This document shows, one piece after another, positions 56,165 to 64,000 of a DNA stretch of 64,000 nt. Location of the stretch: assembly GCA_944472155.2 (NCBI GenBank), contig OX235271.1, forward strand, positions 121,959,329-122,023,328, read 5' to 3'. Made by a program: the position numbers and the translations under genes. The DNA is from Trichobilharzia szidati. Taxonomy: Eukaryota; Platyhelminthes; Trematoda; Strigeidida; Schistosomatidae. The notes under the pieces are model-generated. The model searched no databases. It saw nothing but the letters and a program-made list of their open reading frames with translations, and was not told the DNA's origin. Within the stretch, counting starts at the first letter, position 1. The number at the start of each line of letters is the position of its first letter.

Positions 56165-56548
56165 TACAAAACAATATAATCGAGCAAAGAATATTCTTTT
56201 CGATAAATTCCTCTTCCAGGCTCTACAATTATATATATTTTCAAGTATTGGTTTGGTAGGGATTTTGTTTAATTGTATGGAGGGTTTCATCATGAGCTGA
56301 CATCAGTTAGAGAACCACTGGAAAACCTGGGAGTACTGGACAGCTGTTTCGTCCCAGTTTGGGACTCTTCAGCAGTACGCGCCAACCGGGATTCGAACCC
56401 ATTACCTTCTGGTTACAAAGCGAGCTCGTAGACCATTGAGCCACTGGGACCCGATCCAATGGTCCTTGAATTCTATATATAATTGTAGAGCCTGGAAGAG
56501 GAATTTATCGAAAAGAATATTCTTTGCTCGATTATATTGTGTTTTGTA
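56165..56548 (-). mobile_element. SINE-H copy inside an inverted duplication of flanking DNA
   Basis: A single reverse-orientation SINE-H (tail to tRNA head, about 56238-56473) lies between arms 56165-56237 and 56474-56548. The arms are reverse complements of each other (one 2-nt gap) and are not SINE sequence. The B box is GGTTCGAATCC and the head is well kept. This copy has the only intact hammerhead core in the family in this window. Confidence 0.82.
56333..56378 (-). ncRNA. Hammerhead ribozyme (intact core) in SINE-H
   Basis: Minus strand, in order: stem I strand GUACUG, core CUGAAGA (fits CUGANGA), stem II GUCCC/GGGAC around AAACU, GAAA, a short stem III around AGCU, triplet GUC, then CAGUAC, a perfect six-pair stem I. 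Other SINE-H copies have A in place of C3 and a one-pair shorter stem II. This copy therefore meets all hammerhead requirements. Confidence 0.8.
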
Positions 56549-57104
56549 AAATTATAAATGTAAGAAATACAATACCTAGTGAATTCATAAATTATGACTT
56601 GGCAGTTGAAGAGTGTACTTGTATCGAATTTCAGGGTTAACATACATACTAATGAGATGATCAATTTGAAAAGAAGTGACTATTATTTTCAACAGTAGGT
56701 AAAGACACATAAAAAAAATGATAATGAGTATACAGGTGTCGAGTCCTTATGAGATTTATGAATTCATCTAGTATTGTATTTCTATGTAGCCCTTTCCTAT
56801 TTGAATTCATGAAGATTTAAAACGTTTCTGAAATGAGTGATTGTTTAAATGTGAAGCGACAGCATGCTTGCCTACCAGGCTTTTCATACTCTTTATCTCT
56901 TAAATATTTCCAATTTTTAGGTTGGTAATTTGAATCCTAATTAGTCCTCATTTTCTGGAAAAGGGTGGTCTGACAGTGTTTCTTAACATGTGATTTCTAG
57001 TCATTTTATTATTGGAACCATCTAACTCAGTAGGCAACATTCAACAATAAACCACGATAATTGGTCCAACTGATTATGATTGGTGGTTGCCAATTGGTAA
57101 TAAA

Positions 57105-57960
57105 CATCATGTTTGAAGATATTAACACAAATTCTTTGTCAGCATTGGTGAGGTGTTACAATGGATAAATAGGCAATCAACGATGAGTTCTCTTAGAAGC
57201 TGTCTGGTTTATCGCTAGAAGCAAGATGCTCAGATATAGTCCATTTGGCGGGTAACTTCAATCCTCAAGTAGAGAATTTGTGCTAGAATATTGGTGGCAC
57301 CCACAAAGTTCCATGCTGACCAATCGAAAAAGGTGCTTGTCTTATAGAGTTCTGTACAGATAATCGTTTGTTCCTGACGAGCAGTAACTTCAAACACAAT
57401 GCGAGACACCCCCTAACCGGATAACTTCCATCATCAAAAGAAAGCTGGACTGAAATAGACCACAGAGAGATAATTTATAGATGGAGAGGATCGCTACAAA
57501 ACTGCCACAGCACTTCTCGATCGACAGAGTCAAATGCTGTCTTCAGACTAAGAAACATAGGAAGTGTTGGACACCAGCCAGTAAGTATGCGTATGCGTTC
57601 CAAAATCTGTCGAACAGTGAAGATGTGATCAATACACCCTCTTTCTGGAGCAAAGCTTGCCTGGTTTTCCCGAACTTCTTTCTCCTTAACACCATTTAGT
57701 CTACGCATGATTATTGGAACTAGGACTTTAGATGGCATATCAGTCAAGCTTATTCCCGTATGATTCTCACAGGAAGACTTGTCTCTCTTCTTATAAACCG
57801 AGATAGTACAACGGACATTACCTAACACCTTAGTTAACCCAGAAAACAGCTTGTCACCACCGTCCCTAAACACCTCTGGAGTCGTTCCACCAGGTGCTGC
57901 TGCTCTGCTTCGTTTCAGATTAGAGACGGCCTTTTTCAAAACCTTAGTTATGGTTGGAGG
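57105..57960. mobile_element. Rearranged non-LTR retrotransposon (endonuclease + and RT -)
   Basis: At 57105-57510 the + strand carries a decayed endonuclease domain (G-D-F-N-P-Q-V near 57255, then the N-R-L-F-L-T-S region and E-I-D-H near 57455). From 57510 the minus strand encodes the first part of a reverse transcriptase, open from 57939 to 57475: S-R-A-A-A-P-G-G, S-C-E-N-H-T-G-I-S-L-T, E-N-Q-A-S-F-A-P-E-R-G-C-I-D-H-I-F and T-A-F-D-S-V-D-R-E-V. The two parts belong to the same type of element but face each other. The C-terminal half, including Y-A-D-D, is missing. Confidence 0.75.
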
Positions 57961-58559
57961 TGGAGGAACGATGACAAGATTCCATCGAGGTAAGTGTTGG
58001 CTGCTGTGAAAATTGAGCGTCGGTGTAGAAGAGTTATATGGACTGATGCATACACCGTGAGATTGCGTTCAATGTGTACTCGACTGGTATTTGCAGTTAG
58101 TAAATGGTCAATTCTTTTCTTGCATAAGTTTTCCATGATTGTTTGTTAAAGCCAACTCAATTAACTTTAAATTACAAGGAAAGAGGGATATTATGGTAGT
58201 AAAGAATGTAGCTCCAAAGACAGATTTTTCTGATTGTAGTGTGCCTTGTCATATCATTCTTCAGGCTGTAAGCCTTTAGTGTAAGAAGTGAAGTTTTCAA
58301 GACGTTCACCTTTTCTTTCTATCACACTTGCACTAGTATCCCGTGAGCTTATCGAATGATATCTCTTGGGATGTTTTGGTTACTACGGGCGACTTCACTA
58401 AGACCTGCTGCTTTCCAAGTTTTTATTAACTACCACCTAATGGCCTTTAAGGATTTCGATTTGTCAGAGAGTCGGCGTTCACTGGAAGTAGTTGTGCATC
58501 GTGTATTTGGTGATGCTATTTCTGGACTAGTTGAAGGTAGGTAGATAGAGGTAGGTGGT

Positions 58560-59765
58560 GGTGGTCAATTGAAGAGTGCTTTGAAGTGATCAGACCAGTG
58601 TTTTCTGTGTTCCGCCTCTTTAGTTCGGTTATTTGGCTCTTTTCACCATCTTCCACTGGTTTCATCTGCGTTGATCTCTTCCCAGAGAGTGAGTGAGTGG
58701 TGGTGACCTACCTGTTTATTTGGTGTAGTGTTGTGAGGTGTGTATTTTCGGTGAAGTGTGTTCTGACTCAGTTTCTGGTGTGTCGTAAGGTGTCTGTCGT
58801 CTTTTCTAGCACTCTTCTGCATTCACTGACTCGTTGAGTCAGCACATTGTGGATTATGCTGCTCAGCTTCTCCCCTTGTTGTTTACCTCCGGACGATTAC
58901 CCTTGATTTGCTGCTTCATCATGCTTTTTTCATCTATCATCTTGCCTGTTTCCATAGAGAGGGCATTCGTTATATTGTCTCTTCTTCTTGCCTGCTTACC
59001 TGACTGACTGCCTGAGACATCTGTATATGCTTCCTTCCGCGTGACTTTCAGAGGGCACGGGTGTTCTTCTACTCAGGTTTTCCCGGTGATGTTGGTTAGT
59101 TTCTGTGACTTTTTCGTGATGACTGCATTGCAGGTGTTATCTGTTATCAGCCTGTCCTTCAGTTCCTGAGTGGTGAGCGTAGATTGTGGTCTACCGCCTC
59201 CTGCTTCTTTGAAGGTTTTGAACTTGATCTTGAAGGTTCTTTGCACTGTATTTTGATGTTGACCTACCTACACATGTGCTTCTCTTCTCGATTTTGTGTG
59301 CAGCTAACTGCGTCTCCACTTTCCTGAGATTAAGATGAAGTTTGTTTGATTTTTAGTGCCTGCATCTGGTAGGACCCATGTTACCTTGTGTATATCTTTA
59401 TGGCTATACACACTGTCTTCCAACACCAAATGATTAAAGGCCCCGAATTGTACAAAGAGTTCTCCATTCTGATTTATTTCACCGAGCACTTTTCGACCCA
59501 TTATGGGTTCACTTCCTGTATTGTCTACTTTCAGTTCGCCATTCATGTCACCCATTCGAGTTCTAATGTTGCTATATGGTTGGGGACTTGTTCATTACTG
59601 CTTGCAGCTATCTTTAGAATTCCTCTTTCTTTTCTCGGTTCGCTTTGTTTGTAGATGCGTAGCATTGCATGATTGCAACTTTCCCTCCTTTTGAGTTAAA
59701 TTTTGCTGTAATGACGTTGGGACTGTATCTGATGAAAAGACCGCTGGTACTGCCTTCGTAATGTC
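58560..59765 (-). mobile_element. RTE-like LINE fragment (endonuclease and linker)
   Basis: On the minus strand the endonuclease part is readable at 59555-59304: M-G-D-M-N-G-E-L-K (normally D-M-N-A-K-V-G), G-L/V-G-E-x-N-x-N-G-E and H-K-x-T-W-V-L-P-D. A decayed linker runs to about 58560 (GATGAAACCAGTGGAAGATG). Upstream sequence K-F-N-S-K near 59690 matches the region before the endonuclease active site. It is truncated on both sides. Confidence 0.75.
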
Positions 59766-60497
59766 ACGTGGGTGTTTGTCGTATTAGCTTGATTTTTTTT
59801 ATTGAGCTGGCAGCCTTCTTGTAAATAGTAAATGTAGAACATCGTTCGAAGTAATACGACGTTTTCGCCAAACAGTAGGTGCTCGTGAATCGCTTCATAA
59901 ACTTGATTTATGACTGTGACTTAATGAATCGGTAGTTTATCGTAAAAGTGTTCATCATATTGTTAAAAAGGTAACTCGGTTAGTTCTATTAATTGTGCAC
60001 TCACGTAAATCTATCCAGAATACATCATGATATCAGTTCACCATACTGTCGCATTACTGAATCAATTGTTATTAGTTTTCAAAAAATGCGGTAATACGTT
60101 TTTTCAGTGTATTACCCCGATCATTGTTATTATATGATTGGGATTTGAGTGATTTTAGTTTCACCACTGGAAAATACTAAACTATGATATATTCACTAAG
60201 CCAATAGGCTGAAACTGCCGTTTCACATGTGATATGTCTTACCAATTCAACATTCTGGAGAGTTAACTGAACATATTTTTAAGCCATAAAGTGTGTCACA
60301 CATCACCGGATTTATTTCTCCGCACTTCCTTTTCTTTTTTTTACTTGCCTCTCAGTAAGTAGTTTAGCCTTTTGATTAGTAAAGGAGCTTCATGTCCTAA
60401 AATGTGATTGCTGAATGTTATCATTACTCCTGCATTATTCCCATAGTTTCACTGAAAAATTAGTACTTCACTTCGTAGTTTATTCTTTAAAATTTAG

Positions 60498-60730
60498 ATA
60501 CAATCTAAGCAAAGCTGTATCTAATCTACTGGATGCCGGTGCAGATATTTCCGCTGTTGACAACGAAGGTCGGACAGCGCTTTACACAGCCGTTAGCGCA
60601 GGTGCAAATGAATCAGTTCAAATGATTTTAAGTCATCCAGTATCCAGTTTTAATCCATTTTGTTATCTTCCAAATATGCAACAAGATTCAACAACTCCTC
60701 TAATACAATCAATTAAATTAGGAGATGCTG
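60498..60730 (+). CDS. Notch receptor, ankyrin repeats exon (last in window)
   Basis: The exon encodes two ankyrin units: Y-N-L-S-K-A-V-S-N-L-L-D-A-G-A-D-I-S-A-V-D, then N-E-G-R-T-A-L-Y-T-A-V-S-A-G-A-N-E-S-V-Q-M-I-L. A third begins S-T-T-P-L-I-Q-S-I-K-L after a short insertion. The match to Notch ankyrin repeats, D-N-x-G-R-T-x-L-H-x-A-V-S-A, is direct. These repeats bind CSL and Mastermind in the nucleus. The acceptor is AAAATTTAG at 60497 (phase 2). The donor is GCTG/GTAAGA at 60730/60731 (phase 1). Remaining ankyrin repeats and the C-terminus lie to the right of the window. Confidence 0.92.
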
Positions 60731-61144
60731 GTAAGAATAATAAATCTGCATTATTTTTTGAATTTCGTGTAGTAGTAGTAGTAGTTCTGGTAATGTTGTA
60801 TTCCCAAGACCTCGACAGGTTGTTGATGAAGCTTATAATATGAAACCAATATTAAGTGGCTAAAATTAATTGAGCAGTAGCCCTAAACCTACTTTTGTAA
60901 TTGTTACTGCGCGTTAGAAATGTGTATGTGATCCGGGTTAGAAAAGTTTCAGATAAATATTGCTTTCTAAATAGCAAATTTAAGCCCTATTTTCAACATT
61001 AATTCAAATTCTGACATTGTCATTTAAAAAATCTATGACTATTTGACTGATTCATAGAATACCACAAAGGTTTGCATCTTGAAGAATGCATGCGTTTTCT
61101 GTTGAAGACCAATATTGTATGGAATTGATCGATTTCAACTTAGA

Positions 61145-61320
61145 TCGTGAACTGACTTCGGTTAGGGGACTGCTGGCCTCATAACCTGAAGGTCATTGGT
61201 TCTATCCCAGGTGGGGACATGTGTACGTAGTGATGAGGAGTCCCAAACTAGGACGAAACACCTGTCCAGTACTTCCTGCTTATCAGTGGTTCTCTAACTG
61301 AAGTTGGTTCGTAATTTAAT
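61145..61320 (+). mobile_element. SINE-H copy with short inverted 5' tail
   Basis: Forward copy lacking the tRNA A box. Its first about 22 nt (61146-61167) are the inverted complement of its own end (61293-61315). The core at about 61230 reads AUGAGGA with stem II GUCC/GGAC, GAAA and GUC. The tail ends TCTAACTGAAGTTGG. Confidence 0.7.
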
Positions 61321-61639
61321 TTGAGGTCTTTATCGTTCATTTAATCACCTTCATACTTTTGGCAGTAGTTATCATACTCAGGAGACTGATGTCATTTGTC
61401 TTAATTGATCACACTTTCCACTGTACAACCTTCGATAAGATTCTCGCAGCGACATACATCAGAAAGTTAGCTTGTTTCAAATTCTTTGTGGTCGGTCCAT
61501 GGTGATAGTTTGTAAGAATAAGGATAGTACTAGTACATACCAAATTCGTACCCCACCAGGCTAGAGGAGGTTGGTTTTGTAAGTGGTATTTCAACAGTAA
61601 ACTGGTATGTTGTAATGCTGTAAACTACAGACAAGCTCA

Positions 61640-63740
61640 GACCACGTGTCCAATATATTAATATGAAGACAGTGTACAAGCAATTGAAGATCTCCCTTTA
61701 ATACACGGTATCAACTGAAATAACCTCGCCTAGTTTCCTAGCCAGTCCCAAGCCCGGAAAAGAGGGAGAGAGTTGGACGTAAGGCTACCGATCCTACTCC
61801 CAAAAACCAGTCAAAAAGTCACAGAGCCTTCAACACACAAGAAAAATATTACAAATACAAAATATATAGAAAGGAAACTTGTTTTCACTGGAATCTGAGG
61901 GGTGAGATGATGACACCCAGTGAAAGAATTCGAGAAGGCAAATCAGCCTGTGTGTCTTGTTCCGATAAAAGCAAGAATAGTAATAGGGACGTGGAATATT
62001 CGTACAGTGTACGAAGCTGGAAAGGCTGTCCGGGTACGCAAGAGCTCGGGACTCGTGAGAGCAGATGGAACGGGTATGGACTAACTTAATTGTCAACTGG
62101 AGAGCCAGTAATACACTCCGGTCACGCAGATGACAACCACGAGTACAATGAGGCAGGCTACGATTGCCTATCATTATGTCACTAACAGAAGCCAAAACTC
62201 CAACATATTAGGGAACACAATCTCCTCCTGCAAGATTATAACAACAAGATTCAACTCAAAAGGGAGGAAGGAAGGAAGAGAGAACGGGAAGGTTACAATT
62301 ATCCAATGCTACGTGCCTCCAAAGAACAGAACTGAGAGAGAAGAAGGAAGATTTCTATAGATAACTGCAAACAGCAATGGATAAGATCCCGCGAATGGTG
62401 ACATCAAAGTGCTAATGGGCGATATGAGTGCCAAACTGGGAGCAGACAGGGAATAGAGGAAGGGGACTCATCATCATGATGAGTGAAGAGGTGGTCGGTT
62501 GGCGAAATGAATGAGAACTCGCTCTCTTTCTCTCTACGGACGTCTCTGCCTTCAATGATTTGGTGATTGGAGGTGGCGTGTACAAGCACAAGCATATGCA
62601 TATACACAAGGCAACATGGATTTCATCTGATGGACAAAAGCAAAATGAGATAGACTTCATCTCACTACTGCTGAACGAAAGTGGAGATGCAGCCAGTCTG
62701 CTGGAGACAAATTCGAGTAGGCGAGCAGATGTGTGCTCAGCTCAGACCGTTATCTACTTCAATGTCAAGCTGAAAGCCTTCGGAAGAACTGGAGACAGAC
62801 GATGACAATTGAAGTTGAACAGTGTGAAAGTGGAAGACAAAACTACAAAAGACACCTTTACTGCAGCTTTCACAGAAAACTCTTTGGAGAGACTACGTAG
62901 CATGATGAGGGAGGAGACTTGTGTGGAAGGAGACTGGAACTGTGTGAAGTGAAAGTGATGTTCGAGGGAGCATGTAGAGCCTTTCTAGGAAGAAAGAAGA
63001 GGCAGGCAAGACGAGGAATGGCCGGCTGGCTGTCTCTCTACGGACGGACACCTGGAAGCTAGGTAGCTAATAGACAAAATGGGGGGAATGGTGAGATAGC
63101 AGAAGATGATGATGATGAAGGAATGCGAAGCAAGATGGACAGGACAGGACAGGAGAAGAGAAGTAGAAGCTGACTTCAATGTACTGTACATTGGTGTGAA
63201 TAAAGGCGTGAAGAAGAGTTGTATGAAAGACAGAAGACAATTGGACGACACACTGGCTGGCAGGCAAGTGAAGCAGAACAGGCAGGCCGCAGGAGAAATC
63301 GACCTGAGAACATTGTATATCAGATAAGCAGGTCTCTATCCATCATCCGGGAAGAGATCAACCCAGATGATGAAACCAATAAAAGATGGTCAAGGGAGCC
63401 TAATAATTACCAAGGTGGAAAGACAAATGAAAAACAATGGGCGGATCACTTGGAACGACTCCTTAACCGACTACCACCTTCAACTCATCGAGAAATACCA
63501 CGAGGAACATCACTCAGAGAACTGCCAGTGGACACCAATCCTCCAAGGAAATCACAACTCTTGAATGCGATGAAGCGGTGACAGAAGGCCAGTATGTGTT
63601 GGTGGGACGGGGAAGGCAGCATCAGGACCAAACGGAGTTCCTCCGTAAGCGCTTAAACAGGTAGAGAGACCGCAGTGGATATGCTCACGCGACTGTTGCA
63701 AAACGTTGGGTGGGAAGGAAGGAAAGCTACGTATTGAGTG
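61640..63740 (+). mobile_element. RTE-like LINE, 5' half
   Basis: The copy contains a 5' region, then the start of the endonuclease near 61985 (I-G-T-W-N-I-R-T-V-Y-E-A-G-K-A), Q-C-Y-V-P-P-K-N-R near 62310, M-G-D-M-S-A-K-L-G near 62415, T-W-I-S-S-D and E-I-D-F-I-S near 62610-62660, the linker (62870-63560) and the first residues before the reverse transcriptase near 63570-63700. It stops there. Frameshifts break the ORF into pieces. It is the longest + strand RTE copy and overlaps in content with 16150-18110. Confidence 0.78.
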
Positions 63741-63924
63741 AGAGAAAGACTACCATATGAAAAAGAGAAGACGTTCAGCGAAGAGACTCTTTTCGGCGAA
63801 TTCATTCACATAGCTGTACAATCGCATTTATATATAATTATTTGTGTGTTGTGTACATGAGGTTTGTCAAGTTTAGATAATTGATCAGGTAATACAAGAA
63901 TGATCTAATATAGAAACAAGGTTA

Positions 63925-64000
63925 ATCAGGCAGCAACTAAAGTAAGTTATTAGTAAGTCATCTAACTTACTAACTCAACTTACTTTAGTTGCTGCCTGAT
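63925..64000. repeat. Hairpin at the window edge
   Basis: ATCAGGCAGCAACTAAAGTA, plus four more bases, at 63925-63948 is repeated as an exact reverse complement at 63977-64000. The inner 28 nt also fold with few mismatches. The palindrome may continue past the window. Confidence 0.8.

Larger units (their letters stand above)
56052..60497. other. Notch intron
   Basis: A 4.4-kb phase-2 intron within the ankyrin domain. It holds a SINE-H copy enclosed by an inverted duplication (56165-56548), a rearranged non-LTR fragment (57105-57960) and a minus-strand RTE (58560-59765). Nothing is recognised in 56560-57100 or 59770-60490. Confidence 0.8.
60731..64000. other. Notch intron (continues past the window)
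   Basis: The donor at 60731 is not followed by another ankyrin exon here. The stretch holds a SINE-H copy (61145-61320), a long RTE LINE (61640-63740) and the start of a hairpin (63925-64000). Confidence 0.75.

Noticed and set aside
60415..60497. Upstream in-frame ATG at 60415 as the start of a separate ankyrin gene
   Set aside because: A good acceptor ends at 60497, and the ankyrin repeat is split exactly in phase with 56051, so this is intron sequence.

Overview
The window is a stretch of a large-intron animal genome, most likely from a blood fluke (Schistosomatidae, probably Schistosoma). The clues are AT-rich introns packed with RTE-type and CR1-type non-LTR retrotransposons, a Penelope-like element (PLE) and tRNA-derived repeats carrying hammerhead-ribozyme modules like the Schistosoma Sm-alpha repeat. 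The species cannot be decided from the sequence alone.

Host gene. The only well-supported host gene is a Notch receptor on the + strand, running off both ends of the window. Eleven exons (6272-6658, 10390-10664, 13060-13251, 18711-19409, 21200-21578, 22688-23364, 27438-28140, 47729-48066, 50773-51054, 55300-56051, 60498-60730) join in phase with GT/AG borders into 4,917 nt, about 1,638 codons. In order they encode the tail of one EGF repeat and about ten further EGF repeats, a Ser/Thr-rich stalk, three LIN-12/Notch repeats, the NOD and NODP heterodimerisation region with an R-x-x-R furin-like site, a transmembrane helix with a Gly-Val S3-like position, a RAM-type I-W-Y-P motif, a long linker and the first ankyrin repeats. 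The N-terminal EGF repeats and the rest of the ankyrin domain lie outside.

Introns. The other 59 kb is mostly transposable-element debris. RTE-like LINE pieces lie at 1-200, 2195-2750, 3880-3990, 8200-8665, 16150-18110, 25925-26690, 36240-37065, 49970-50605, 57105-57960, 58560-59765 and 61640-63740. A nearly full-length CR1-like LINE (934-codon ORF, minus strand) fills 42020-45240. A PLE fragment with a GIY-YIG endonuclease sits at 23843-24887. Three main tRNA-derived SINE families and Sm-alpha relatives are scattered throughout. A piece of a splicing-factor SF3A2-like gene (minus strand, 37066-37391) sits in the 19.6-kb intron, fused directly to an RTE fragment.

Main signal. A recurrent architecture links several repeats. 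An element is preceded by an inverted copy of its own 3' part, carries a hammerhead or hammerhead-like core, and is flanked by an 11-14 bp target-site duplication. It is seen in the PLE (46-bp inverted arms, 13-bp duplication), in a 313-bp element whose 191-bp perfect palindrome places an intact hammerhead on each strand (10900-11212), and in several copies of a tRNA-headed repeat called SINE-H here. This fits small non-autonomous, ribozyme-bearing elements mobilised by PLE machinery. Separately, two SINE families each share a 3' tail with a LINE in the same window (CR1-like and RTE-like), which would be two SINE/LINE partnerships side by side.
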